Positions 46,717 through 54,920 of a DNA stretch of 64,000 nt are shown piece after piece. A program made the translations under genes and the position numbers. Position 1 is the stretch's first letter. Each line of letters starts with the position of its first letter. Under the pieces are notes generated by a model. That model was given only the letters and a program-made list of their open reading frames with translations. It was not told where the DNA came from and did no database searches. This DNA comes from Moorella sp. E308F (lineage in GTDB: Bacteria > Bacillota > DSM-521 > Neomoorellales > Neomoorellaceae). The DNA lies in assembly GCF_006538365.1 (NCBI RefSeq), contig NZ_BJKN01000001.1, forward strand, positions 248,001 through 312,000, given 5' to 3'.

Positions 46717-46824
46717 AGTTAACATGTCTGGCGGCGGCCTCGCCAGACAGGTTCGCTGATAATACTTGAGCCTTTTACCCCTTTTAACCGCTGCGACGGT
46801 ATAGTACAATAACACCAATTTCCC

Positions 46825-46853
46825 TTGACAAACAAGCTGACGAAAGTTATATT
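46825..46853 (+). promoter_or_regulatory. sigma-A promoter of the sdpRI-like pair
   Basis: TTGACA (46825-46830), 17-nt spacer, TATATT (46848-46853). Confidence 0.75.
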
Positions 46854-46861
46854 GTGGTTAA

Positions 46862-46877
46862 TTAGATTTGTTTCTAA
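46862..46877. promoter_or_regulatory. putative ArsR-type operator
   Basis: Inverted repeat TTAGA-6 nt-TCTAA placed just after the -10 box and before the ArsR-type gene. This is the expected place for autorepression. Confidence 0.5.
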
Positions 46878-46905
46878 ATATCCCGGAAGGGAAGGATGAA
46901 AGGCC

Positions 46906-47223
46906 ATGGGGTTAAACACCCTTTTCAAGGCCCTGGGCGATGACACCCGCCGGGAAATCCTGCGCCGGCTGGCCAAGGGTGATATGGCCGCCGGGGAGAT
47001 TGCCGCAGCCTTCGACCTCTCCTGGCCGACCATCTCCCACCACCTAAGTGTCCTTAAGGAGGCAGGCCTGGTGCAGGATGAAAAAAGGGGCCAGTACGTC
47101 ATCTATTCCCTGAACACCACTGTTTTTCAGGATATTGCGGGATGGCTGTTCGACCTGCTGGGGACAATAACAGAAAGGCAGCCAGCTAAAAAAGGGGAGG
47201 CGCATAAAGAGAATGAAAAATAA
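46906..47223 (+). CDS. ArsR-family repressor, SdpR-like
   Basis: 105 residues, a winged helix (FKALGDDTRREILRRLAKGD, FDLSWPTISHHLSVLKEAGL, GQYVIYSLNTTVFQDIAGWL). The YSLNTTVFQDI ending matches SdpR, the autorepressor of the Bacillus sdpRI operon. It has no obvious metal-binding cysteines. The last 11 nt overlap the SdpI-like gene. Probably represses its own promoter through the inverted repeat at 46862-46877. Confidence 0.88.
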   Translation: MGLNTLFKALGDDTRREILRRLAKGDMAAGEIAAAFDLSWPTISHHLSVLKEAGLVQDEKRGQYVIYSLNTTVFQDIAGWLFDLLGTITERQPAKKGEAHKENEK

Positions 47224-47884
47224 GTATCGGGTTACCGGGGGAACGCTGGCCCGCGACTGGCCCGCCCTGGTGGTCCTGATGGCCATGTTCGTCGCCGGCA
47301 TCCTGCTTTACCCCCGCCTGCCGGACCTGGTCCCGGCCCACTGGAACTTCCGAGGCGAGGTTGACAATTACTTCAACCGTTTCTGGGGCGCCTTCGCCCT
47401 GCCCCTGATGACCGGAGGTATCTACCTGCTCCTGCTTTTCGTCCCTTACCTGGATCCCAAGCGGGAAAACTATCCCCGCTTCGACCGGGCCTACCAGATG
47501 GTACGCCTGGGACTGGTCTTCTTTATGGGGGTAATTTATACCACCATCTTGGTCGTGGCTTTGGGCGGCCCGGCCAACCTGGTCGGCCGGGTTGTACCCC
47601 TGGCGGTTGGGTTGCTCTTTATCCTGATCGGCAACTATCTGCCCCAGGCGCGTCACAATTACTTCTTCGGCGTCCGTACACCCTGGACCCTGGCCAGTGA
47701 GGAAGTCTGGCGGCGTACCCACCGCTTTTCCGGTTATGCCTTTATCGTGGCCGGGTTCATGTTCATCGTCGCAGCCTTCCTGCCGCCGCCGGCCAACTTC
47801 ATCCTTGGCATGGCCGGCCCGGCCACAGCTGTCATTGGTACCATAGTCTATTCTTATCTGGTCTTCCGTCGGGTGTCGGCCTAA
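47213..47884 (+). CDS. SdpI-family membrane protein (immunity/signal transduction type)
   Basis: 223 residues and six predicted membrane helices. LVPAHWNFRGEVDNYFNRF is the DUF1648 motif and NYLPQARHNYFFGVRTPWTLASEE is the SdpI signature. In Bacillus, SdpI protects against the SdpC toxin and sequesters SdpR. No sdpABC toxin genes are present in this window, so it may answer a foreign or envelope-stress signal. Confidence 0.88.
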   Translation: MKNKYRVTGGTLARDWPALVVLMAMFVAGILLYPRLPDLVPAHWNFRGEVDNYFNRFWGAFALPLMTGGIYLLLLFVPYLDPKRENYPRFDRAYQMVRLGLVFFMGVIYTTILVVALGGPANLVGRVVPLAVGLLFILIGNYLPQARHNYFFGVRTPWTLASEEVWRRTHRFSGYAFIVAGFMFIVAAFLPPPANFILGMAGPATAVIGTIVYSYLVFRRVSA

Positions 47885-47969
47885 AACACTCGGCGGAAAG
47901 GTATGGTTTCCTGTACCGCTTAATAAATGGTGAAGGCGGGGTATAAACCAGCGGCAGCAGACAGCAAAC

Positions 47970-47998
47970 GGCCCGGCATTATTGCCGGGCCAATTTAA
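47970..47998 (+). terminator. terminator after the SdpI-like gene
   Basis: GGCCCGGCA (47970-47978) pairs with TGCCGGGCC (47983-47991), followed by AATTTAAAA. Confidence 0.65.
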
Positions 47999-48113
47999 AA
48001 TCAAGTCCGGGAACCTTGTTACCAGTAAATTTCATCCCCAGGTTCATGGGTATATTGTGAGGAGGTTGGGCTTTAGCGACGCTCGAGGGGCTTCTTGCGG
48101 CCCTGTATTTCTA

Positions 48114-48653
48114 TTATTTTACATAGTTTACATTATCTTCTTTAATCCTATCTACAGCAAATTTATCACCTGCTTTATAGCCTACGGCTACGGCGCACAT
48201 AACTTCGTAACCTTCAGGGATACCCACCCTGGCAGCCAGTCCCTTATCGGCTGCAAAGGCGAGCTTAGGGGTAATCAGATAGCAGGAACCCAGCCCCAGA
48301 GCTGTTGCGGCAATAGTCATGCTGGTAGCAGCGCAGGATGTGGTGGCCAGGCTATATGGCCCTTCCGGTGCAGAAAGAAGGAACAGGGTAGGGGCGCCAT
48401 AGAGAGGTTCATAGCCCGGTAGCGCGGCACGACTCATTAAAAACTCATTGCCCGAGTTCTTCATGGCTTCCAGAGCGAGATTTGAAATGTGCTGCAGCAG
48501 TTCTTTGTTTTGCACCACCGTAATATGATAGGGACCGGCGCTGGGAGCATTTTGACCGGCAGCTACGATGGCCGCTACAGCTGTATCAGGAATCTGGTCA
48601 TTTTTGTAGTCCCGTACACTCTTTCTTTTTGCAATGGCTTCCAGGGCGTCCAT
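48114..48653 (-). CDS. nitroreductase-family FMN enzyme
   Basis: 179 residues. AKRKSVRDYKNDQIPD and GQNAPSAGPYHITVV form the FMN phosphate and substrate region, and ATALGLGSCYLITPK the C-terminal FMN loop. It is a short nitroreductase of the type found in anaerobes, using NAD(P)H or reduced ferredoxin on quinones or nitro compounds. The physiological substrate is unknown. It is monocistronic. Confidence 0.88.
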   Translation of the reverse strand: MDALEAIAKRKSVRDYKNDQIPDTAVAAIVAAGQNAPSAGPYHITVVQNKELLQHISNLALEAMKNSGNEFLMSRAALPGYEPLYGAPTLFLLSAPEGPYSLATTSCAATSMTIAATALGLGSCYLITPKLAFAADKGLAARVGIPEGYEVMCAVAVGYKAGDKFAVDRIKEDNVNYVK

Positions 48654-48709
48654 AGTAACACTCCTTTATTCGTTTTATAGGCGATTATCCCGCCTTCATC
48701 TGGCCTGAT

Positions 48710-49447
48710 TTACGTTGTCCCCTCCGGCAGATCGCAGGTCAGCAAGGTTTCCGAGGCTTCATCAGCCATAACTACCAGGCCGCCATCCGGGTCGGCGATC
48801 AGGCTGTTTCCCAGGCTCACCATGCCAATGTGGCTGCCCACGGCGTTGGCCAGGATGACGTAGCAGTGGTTCTCCACCGCCCTGGCGATGGGCAGGGCGC
48901 GGTTTTTGGGCAGCTTCCAGCGGGCCTCGCCTGGTTGGTAGTAGTGGGCGGCAAGGATGAACAGAGCTCGGGTCCCTTCCCCCGCAATCTGTCGGGCCAG
49001 TTCGGGATAATTCTGGTCGCGGCAGATGATGACCCCGAATTTTTCCCCATTATAGTTAAAGACCAGGTGCCCGGCGCCCGGGGTAAAATAGCGGGCCTCG
49101 GCGTCCGTCAGGTGGATCTTGCGGTAGTTATGGACGCTGCCGTCGGGCAGGAACACCGAAGCGGTATTGAACAATCGTTCGCCGGCAAACTCGGCCCGGC
49201 CGACAATCAAGCCCACACCCAGGTCGGCTGCTGCCCGTGCAATCCTGTCCAGGCTACCCTTCAGTTCCTCTTTAAAACCGGGCCGACCCAGGACGGCCGG
49301 GTTATATCCCGTCAGGCCCATTTCCGGAAAAGCCAGGAGCTCAACGCCCCGCCCGGCTGCTTCCCCGGCCAGGCGTAAGATTGTCGCCTCATTGACCGCC
49401 AGGCTGTCGGCGATAAACATCTGGGCAGCACCTAGTCGCAAAGTCAT
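48710..49447 (-). CDS. carbon-nitrogen hydrolase (nitrilase superfamily)
   Basis: 245 residues with the Glu-Lys-Cys triad in LLAFPEMGLTGY, NYRKIHLTDAE and GVIICRDQNYPELAR. The family hydrolyses amides, ureido acids or nitriles. The exact substrate cannot be read from sequence; omega-amidase or N-carbamoyl hydrolase activity are options. Its start overlaps the SLH-protein stop by 4 nt, so the two are likely co-transcribed. Confidence 0.88.
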   Translation of the reverse strand: MTLRLGAAQMFIADSLAVNEATILRLAGEAAGRGVELLAFPEMGLTGYNPAVLGRPGFKEELKGSLDRIARAAADLGVGLIVGRAEFAGERLFNTASVFLPDGSVHNYRKIHLTDAEARYFTPGAGHLVFNYNGEKFGVIICRDQNYPELARQIAGEGTRALFILAAHYYQPGEARWKLPKNRALPIARAVENHCYVILANAVGSHIGMVSLGNSLIADPDGGLVVMADEASETLLTCDLPEGTT

Positions 49448-50841
49448 CGCCCCCGTGGTAAAGGCTGTGCTGTGCCTGGTGCGCTTGGAGTCAGCGGTAC
49501 TTCCGGTGCCGCCAGGGCCTCGGCAGGCACCTGGATCTTTACGCCGCTGTTATACCGGTAATCCGTAACCTTCATGTTGATGGTCATGGTTTCCAGGGGC
49601 ACGGTTTCTCCCTGGTATTTATCCGCAAAAGCGACCAGGCCGTTCATTTCCGAGGCATAAGTAAGGTTGTCTTCCACGCCGATGGCTTCCACACCCCAGA
49701 AGGAAATGGACTTCAAGACGCCGCCGGCCTGGTTCAGGGCCTGCTCCATCTCCGGGGTCAACCCACCGGGCAGGGCCTGCATCAAGGCCTGCCAGTCGTC
49801 AATCCGGCCGTAGTAGGCGATACGGTGAACCTTATGCCCGTTCTCTATACCTTTGCCCAGGTACCGGAAGTGGAAACTGTCCTTTAGCCCCGGCGGTAAC
49901 CCCGCGGCATTCCTGCTCTGTTCTACCAGGGTTTGCAGATCCGGTAGAGCTTCTTGGGGTAGCTTCATCCACTGGGGTTTTTCCATACCGGGAACCTCTA
50001 TCTTCTGGTACATAGTGCCGTCCACCAGGTACTGTTCCATGGTCATCTGCATCTTACCGCCCGCTAACAGGTCTTTACCGGGCAGTTTCTCTACCGGCAA
50101 GCGAAGGGTCATTTCCACCTTCTGGTGCAGGTTCAAGGGATAGCTGAACTCGCTCTCGATATTGCCCTGCATGGAAACCCCGGAAACCCCAGATACTTTC
50201 CCGACCGCCTCAGGCCGCAAACGCGCGCTTATAGCCATGCTGCCGGCGAATTTCACGTCTTTGACCTTAGCCTGGGCCTGCTGGGGGGCCTGGACAATCT
50301 TTTCCGCCTCCGGGTCGCTGCCAAAAACCCTGGCCAGGAAAGCAACGCCTTCATCCACGGTCAGGATCGCGGCCGCGTCCTGGCCGGGCTGCAGCAGGCC
50401 GGCCCGTACCAGCCAGGCATAGGGGGTGTAACCCCAGCTCTCCCGTCCCAGGGACCCATTTACATCCGGCGCGGCGACACCGTCCGGCAGCCCCAGGACC
50501 CGGGATGCCATCACCGCCGCTTCCAGCAGGGTGACCGGCCGGTCGGTGTGCAGGCCGCCGTCGGGGTAGCCCCTGATGACGCCCTTTTCTTTCAAAGCCA
50601 TTACTGCCGGGCTGTACCAGGCATCCCCCCGAGTGCCAGCAGTGTCGGCCGTCACCTGCATCCCCGCCGCCCGGGCCAGGAGGGCGGCAAACTCACCCCG
50701 GGTCAGGGTTTTCCCCGGCGCCGGAGCCTGAGGAAATACCTGGCGGAGCTGGTCGCCGGTGACCGTCCCGGCCAGGGCCGCCGGCACAAAGGCCAGGATC
50801 AGGCCCACGGCCAGTAGCAATGCCTGAAACCACTTTTTCAT
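49444..50841 (-). CDS. secreted SLH-domain protein with LolA-like lipoprotein-type domain
   Basis: 465 residues. A signal peptide covers about 1-24 (LLAVGLILAFVPAALA). Two to three S-layer homology repeats follow (TRGEFAALLARAAGMQV...AVMALKEKGVIRGYPDGGLH and VTLLEAAVMASRVLGLPD). Residues about 195-450 form a DUF6612/LolA-like beta-rich domain (FAGSMAISARLRPEAVG, GTMYQKIEVPGMEKPQWMKL). It should bind the cell wall through SLH and present the beta domain outside. The ISL3 insertion lies about 130 nt upstream of its start and may have changed its promoter region. Confidence 0.85.
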   Translation of the reverse strand: MKKWFQALLLAVGLILAFVPAALAGTVTGDQLRQVFPQAPAPGKTLTRGEFAALLARAAGMQVTADTAGTRGDAWYSPAVMALKEKGVIRGYPDGGLHTDRPVTLLEAAVMASRVLGLPDGVAAPDVNGSLGRESWGYTPYAWLVRAGLLQPGQDAAAILTVDEGVAFLARVFGSDPEAEKIVQAPQQAQAKVKDVKFAGSMAISARLRPEAVGKVSGVSGVSMQGNIESEFSYPLNLHQKVEMTLRLPVEKLPGKDLLAGGKMQMTMEQYLVDGTMYQKIEVPGMEKPQWMKLPQEALPDLQTLVEQSRNAAGLPPGLKDSFHFRYLGKGIENGHKVHRIAYYGRIDDWQALMQALPGGLTPEMEQALNQAGGVLKSISFWGVEAIGVEDNLTYASEMNGLVAFADKYQGETVPLETMTINMKVTDYRYNSGVKIQVPAEALAAPEVPLTPSAPGTAQPLPRGR

Positions 50842-50961
50842 ACTTTTCCCTTCTCCCCTTTCGCTGTTCTTCCCCCTGTACCTCTGTTATTGTTTAGTAA
50901 TTCTCTACCCTGCCAGATTTCTCCTGCCTGACGGAAAATTTTATTGCGATTGCGGAAACCA

Positions 50962-50969
50962 ATTTTTCC
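50962..50969. repeat. target site duplication, left copy
   Basis: ATTTTTCC immediately outside the left inverted repeat; an identical copy is at 52367-52374. The 8-bp length is typical for ISL3 elements. Confidence 0.93.
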
Positions 50970-52366
50970 GGCTCTATGTCAATAGTTGTGGGATTAAATT
51001 TTGAGGGCAACATCCCAGGAAAATTTTCTTGATGAAATGATTACGATTCCTAAAACCAAAACTTAATCGTTTCAGCATTTTGCTTAAAGTATTCTTGCCT
51101 TCTATATAACCATTGGTGTACCGGCGGCCTTGCTGGGTGTATCTAACCAGGTTTAATATTTCTGACCTCCAGAACTTAATAGTACGAGCCCATACCCGTC
51201 CCTCTACATTTTCAGCGCATTCTGCATTTATAAGCCAACGGCTTAAGGCAATTTCTGCCTCTTCAACCCGGTCCATCTTTATGATTTGTCTTAAATCTTC
51301 TTTTAGCTGGTATAGTTCATAGAGGGACGGGTATTTATTCTTAATTTCTTCTAGCTGCTGTTGTTGTCTGGAAGTAAGTTTTTCTTTAGCCTTGAGCAAG
51401 GGTAGGCGAGGTATATTCTCCTTGCCTGCTTCTTGCTCTATCTTGCGTGCTTCATTTAAGCGACGGTTGGCATCCTGAATTACATGGAAAGGGTCTACTA
51501 TTATCCTGGCTGAAGGAAAGATTGCTTTTATTAACTTGCGCCAGGAGTCTTTCATGTCAATTACTACTGCTTCTACTTTAACCCCGGCTTTTTTGAGCCC
51601 CTCCAGGTAAGCCTTTATAGTTGCTTTCCTGTCATCACCCAAAATCGTCAAAGGCCTCTTATCCGGTTCCAGGCGCCCTACTACGCATACATAATCATTC
51701 CCGCTAAAGGACAGTTCATCTAAGGTTAAGACTATGGGCTCTTGAGTATCATCTGCTGGAAGACCGGACTGGATATACTTGTCTAGTAATCTTATAACCC
51801 TATTAGGAGTAAGGTGTAATATTCGGGCTGCATAGGTAAAGCTCATCCTCTGGGCATAATACACTACTGTCTGCACTCCTAGTTTTGTAAATCTGGCCCA
51901 GGGGATGGTATTCGGAGGACGAAGGGTAAAAGTCTTATGACAATGGTAACACTTATACCGTACAGGAACCCAGGATAAAAAAATCCATCTCCCGTATAAA
52001 AAAGCGTGACGAATTTTCCTTTCTTGGGGCTTCCGGTTCTTCTTTAAAATGCCGTGCTTATGTAATTTGCCTTTGTTACATGCAGGGCATAATGCTGGCG
52101 GCTCTAGCGTCACCCTTAACACAATATCTTTACGTTCCTGCCGTTCTCCTAAAATGGACTGGAGTATTTTATCAAAATTCTCTTGTCCCTTGAGGGTGAT
52201 CGTGCTATTCTTATTCATGGGGGCACTCCTTTCCTAATGGGGTTTTTGTTTGCTAACATTTGATTTGGATGTGCCCCCCTCTTTTTCCTCCTTTAACTTC
52301 TAAAATCTCTTCTCCTCTGTCCTTCTATCTCTTCCTATCCCCTCCCACACTTTTTATTATAGAGCC
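50970..52366. mobile_element. ISL3-family insertion sequence, complete
   Basis: A 1397-bp element. The imperfect terminal inverted repeats start GGCTCTATGTCAATAG (left) and GGCTCTATAATAAAAAG (right, read inward), both followed by TGTGGGA. It encodes one DDE transposase, and perfect 8-bp duplications ATTTTTCC flank it. Intact ends, a full-length gene and identical duplications indicate a recent, probably active insertion. Its AT-rich composition contrasts with the GC-rich neighbours. Confidence 0.95.
50974..52218 (-). CDS. ISL3-family transposase
   Basis: 414 residues. An N-terminal zinc-ribbon (CPACNKGKLHKHG and YKCYHCHKTFTLRPP) and a helix-turn-helix precede the DDE core: LDELSFSGNDYVCVVG (first Asp), VVIDMKDSWRKLI with IIVDPFHVIQDANRR (second Asp), and TNGYIEGKNTLSKMLKR (Glu). 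The stop codon lies inside the left inverted repeat. The ATG follows AGGAAAGG. Confidence 0.95.
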   Translation of the reverse strand: MNKNSTITLKGQENFDKILQSILGERQERKDIVLRVTLEPPALCPACNKGKLHKHGILKKNRKPQERKIRHAFLYGRWIFLSWVPVRYKCYHCHKTFTLRPPNTIPWARFTKLGVQTVVYYAQRMSFTYAARILHLTPNRVIRLLDKYIQSGLPADDTQEPIVLTLDELSFSGNDYVCVVGRLEPDKRPLTILGDDRKATIKAYLEGLKKAGVKVEAVVIDMKDSWRKLIKAIFPSARIIVDPFHVIQDANRRLNEARKIEQEAGKENIPRLPLLKAKEKLTSRQQQQLEEIKNKYPSLYELYQLKEDLRQIIKMDRVEEAEIALSRWLINAECAENVEGRVWARTIKFWRSEILNLVRYTQQGRRYTNGYIEGKNTLSKMLKRLSFGFRNRNHFIKKIFLGCCPQNLIPQLLT

Positions 52367-52374
52367 ATTTTTCC
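52367..52374. repeat. target site duplication, right copy
   Basis: ATTTTTCC, identical to 50962-50969. The base after it is the first T of the TTGACA box of the next operon. Confidence 0.93.
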
Positions 52375-52404
52375 TTGACAGGGACCGGCACTCCCTGTTA
52401 TGCT
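52375..52404 (+). promoter_or_regulatory. sigma-A promoter of the trpP-ecf operon
   Basis: TTGACA (52375-52380), 18-nt spacer, TATGCT (52399-52404). It abuts the insertion sequence duplication, so sequences upstream of -35 are now those of the element. Confidence 0.7.
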
Positions 52405-52427
52405 ATAAACAACTAAACTTAACACAT

Positions 52428-52485
52428 GAGTTGAGCTGAGTATTGAGTATAGTTTGAGGAGAGACGAGACTGGCCGGAGTTTTAG
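52428..52485 (+). promoter_or_regulatory. TRAP-like binding site: GAG/TAG triplet run in the leader RNA
   Basis: Triplets GAG or TAG start at 52428, 52433, 52438, 52445, 52450, 52456, 52461 and 52466, with spacers of 2, 2, 4, 2, 3, 2 and 2 nt. Two more start at 52477 and 52483. This matches the 9-11 (G/U)AG repeats with 2-3-nt spacers bound by the tryptophan-activated TRAP ring in Bacillus trp and trpP leaders. The site begins about 17-20 nt after the predicted start and ends in the antiterminator region. Confidence 0.68.
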
Positions 52486-52492
52486 GCAATCA

Positions 52493-52523
52493 CAGCCTGG
52501 CGGTTTTCGTCAGGCTGTTTTTT
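52493..52523 (+). terminator. leader attenuator terminator of trpP-ecf
   Basis: CAGCCTG (52493-52499) pairs with CAGGCTG (52511-52517), followed by six T, 70 nt before the trpP start. An alternative pairing AGGC/GCCT plus CCG/CGG involving 52474-52502 would break it and overlaps the last GAG and TAG triplets, giving a plausible antiterminator. Confidence 0.82.
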
Positions 52524-52592
52524 ATTTATCCAGCCGTTCCGGGGCTGCAGCCCCGCCGGCAGTAATAATTCATTATCAGGGAGGTCGTATTA

Positions 52593-53147
52593 ATGGAAGA
52601 GGTGAAAGTAACGCGGGTAGAAAAGCAGGGGCTGCAGGCCATGGACGTGGTCGTGGTGGCCGTCCTGCTGGCAGCAGGCGCAGTACTCAGGATGATCACC
52701 CCGCCCTTCTTTGGCATTACCCCCAACGTAGTCATCGGTATGTATGTCCTGGCCATCATGCTCCTCAGGCCCCGCCTGCCGCAGGTGCTGGGGATCGGCC
52801 TGGTGGCAGCCGCCGTTTGCCAGCTGACCACCAAATCCTTGCTGCCCTACTTGAATTTTGCCAGCGAACCGGTAGGAGCTATTGTTACCGCCCTTTTACT
52901 CTACCTGCCCTTTGACAAAAACAGCTTCTTCAGGGTAGTAAAACCCCTGGTAGTTACCTTCCTGGGTACCTTTGCCAGCGGTTTTACGTACATTACTATC
53001 TTTAAAGCCATAACTCTCTTTGCTACTTTACCCAAAAATCCAGCTTACACTTATCTTCTCATGGTAGTTATTGTTACCGGCATCTTTAACGCCATCCTGG
53101 CCCAGGTACTTTATTTCCCCTTAAAACAACTGCTGAAAAATGTTTAA
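52593..53147 (+). CDS. trpP: tryptophan ECF transporter substrate-binding subunit, TrpP family
   Basis: 184 residues and five or six membrane helices. AVLLAAGAVLRMITPPFFG followed by TPNVVIGMYVLAIMLLRPRL and GLVAAAVCQLTTK resembles Bacillus TrpP (YhaG), the S component for tryptophan. ATG follows AGGGAGGTCGTATTA. The downstream genes encode a full ECF energising module, and the leader carries TRAP-like triplets, both in keeping with tryptophan uptake controlled by tryptophan. Confidence 0.85.
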   Translation: MEEVKVTRVEKQGLQAMDVVVVAVLLAAGAVLRMITPPFFGITPNVVIGMYVLAIMLLRPRLPQVLGIGLVAAAVCQLTTKSLLPYLNFASEPVGAIVTALLLYLPFDKNSFFRVVKPLVVTFLGTFASGFTYITIFKAITLFATLPKNPAYTYLLMVVIVTGIFNAILAQVLYFPLKQLLKNV

Positions 53148-53180
53148 CCTGACAGAGCGTAACAGCGCGGAGGCCGGTTC

Positions 53181-54047
53181 ATGGAACCTATTATTAAGGT
53201 AGAGAATTTTACTTTTTACTATCCCGACAGCCAGGTGCCAGCCCTGGCCGGAATAAACTTAACCGTCCAAGAGGGAGAATTTTTAGGCCTGACCGGCCCT
53301 ACCGGTGCCGGCAAAACCACCCTGGCCCTGGCCCTGAACGGCATCATCCCCAATTTTCAGGGAGGCCGTATGGGCGGCAGGGTAATGGTTGCCGGTTTAG
53401 ACACGGCAAAAACCCCCTGCGCCCGGCTGGCCGGGGTTATCGGCAGCGTCTTCCAGGACCCGGAAGCCCAGCTGGTGGCGGAAGTAGTCGAGGATGAGCT
53501 GGCCTTCGGCCTGGAAAACCTGGCCGTCCCCCGGGAAGAAATGCGGCAGCGCATTGGCGCCGCCCTGGAAATGGTGGGCATCGCCAGCCTGCGCCACCGT
53601 AGTTTACGGGAATTATCCGGCGGCCAGAAGCAAAAGGTGGCCATTGCCGCTGCCGTGGCTTTAAGGCCCCGGGTGCTGGTGCTGGATGAACCTACTTCCG
53701 AACTCGACCCCCGGGGGACCTTGGAAATATTGGCCCTCCTGCAGCGGCTCAACCGGGACTATGGTATAACCATCCTGTTGATTGAACAAAAAATTAGTGT
53801 CCTCGCCCCCCGGGTCCCCCGGCTGGTCTGTCTTAACAAGGGCCGCATCGTGGCCGATGCCAGCCCGCGTCAGATCCTGGCCCAGGAGAAATTGACGACC
53901 GAACTGGGCCTGGAGGTACCCCCGGTGACAGCCCTGTTCCGAATGCTACGCCGGGCCGGCGTCTATCACGGCGACCTGCCCCTGGAGGTAGACGAAGGCC
54001 GGCGGGAACTGGAGCGCCTGCTGGGGCACCAGGCGTCCAGGACATAG
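53181..54047 (+). CDS. ecfA1: ECF transporter ATPase, first subunit
   Basis: 288 residues. Walker A GPTGAGKTT, Q-loop VFQDPEAQLVAE, ABC signature LSGGQKQKVAIA and Walker B VLVLDEPTSELD are all intact. The QDPEAQ Q-loop is typical of ECF ATPases. With the second ATPase it forms the heterodimer that drives the S component through EcfT. It follows trpP by 33 nt. Confidence 0.93.
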   Translation: MEPIIKVENFTFYYPDSQVPALAGINLTVQEGEFLGLTGPTGAGKTTLALALNGIIPNFQGGRMGGRVMVAGLDTAKTPCARLAGVIGSVFQDPEAQLVAEVVEDELAFGLENLAVPREEMRQRIGAALEMVGIASLRHRSLRELSGGQKQKVAIAAAVALRPRVLVLDEPTSELDPRGTLEILALLQRLNRDYGITILLIEQKISVLAPRVPRLVCLNKGRIVADASPRQILAQEKLTTELGLEVPPVTALFRMLRRAGVYHGDLPLEVDEGRRELERLLGHQASRT

Positions 54048-54074
54048 CAACCTATATCTGGAGGCGCAAAAAAA

Positions 54075-54920
54075 ATGATCCGGGCTGAAAATGTAGAGTT
54101 TACTTACCCCAACGGTTTCCAAGCCCTCAGGGACCTGTCTTTTCATATCCGGTCCGGGGAATTCGTGGCCGTCATCGGCCAGAACGGCGCCGGGAAAACC
54201 ACCCTCCTCAAGCTCCTGAACGGGCTTCTTAAACCCACAGCAGGCAGGATCCTCATCGGCGGCCTGGATACGTCCCGAGCGCGGGTGGCTGAACTGGCGC
54301 GCAAGGTAGGTTTCCTTTTTCAAAACCCGGATCACCAGATCTTCCTGCCCACCGTCAGGGAAGAACTGGCCTTCGGCCCTAAGAATTTAGGTCTCAAAGG
54401 GGCGGCCCTGGCAGATAGGGTGAAGGATGCGGCTGCCGCCGTAGGCCTCACTCCTTACCTTGACGTTAACCCCCGGCAGCTCAGCAAAGGCCAGCGCCAG
54501 CGGGTGGCCCTGGCCTCCGTCCTAGCCATGCAGCCGGAAGTCCTGGTCCTGGACGAACCCACCACCGGCCAGGATTACCGCGAAGCCCTGGAAATAATGA
54601 GGCTTGTCAAAAAGCTGCACCAGCAGGGCCACACTGTACTCCTCGTCAGCCACGATATGGAAATGGTGGCCCGCTTCGCCAGCCGGGCCCTGGTCCTGGG
54701 GGAAGGGCGGCTGCTCCTGGATGGGCCCGTGGCGACAGTTTTTGCCCGGGAAGATATCCTGAACGCCGCCGGCCTCGTACCTCCCCAGGTCATCCAGCTC
54801 GCCCGGCCTTACCAGGAACAGGGACTCCTGCGCCCCGTCCTGACGGTAGAAGAATTGTATGCCGAAATTATCGCCGCTTTAAGGGGTGAGGTAGATGACC
54901 GGCAAGTCCTTCCTGCATAA
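54075..54920 (+). CDS. ecfA2: ECF transporter ATPase, second subunit
   Basis: 281 residues. Walker A GQNGAGKTT, Q-loop LFQNPDHQIFLPTVREE, signature LSKGQRQRVALA and Walker B VLVLDEPTTGQD. The signature has Lys in place of the usual Gly (LSKGQ), as in many ECF ATPases. The C-terminal end overlaps the EcfT start by 26 nt. Confidence 0.93.
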   Translation: MIRAENVEFTYPNGFQALRDLSFHIRSGEFVAVIGQNGAGKTTLLKLLNGLLKPTAGRILIGGLDTSRARVAELARKVGFLFQNPDHQIFLPTVREELAFGPKNLGLKGAALADRVKDAAAAVGLTPYLDVNPRQLSKGQRQRVALASVLAMQPEVLVLDEPTTGQDYREALEIMRLVKKLHQQGHTVLLVSHDMEMVARFASRALVLGEGRLLLDGPVATVFAREDILNAAGLVPPQVIQLARPYQEQGLLRPVLTVEELYAEIIAALRGEVDDRQVLPA

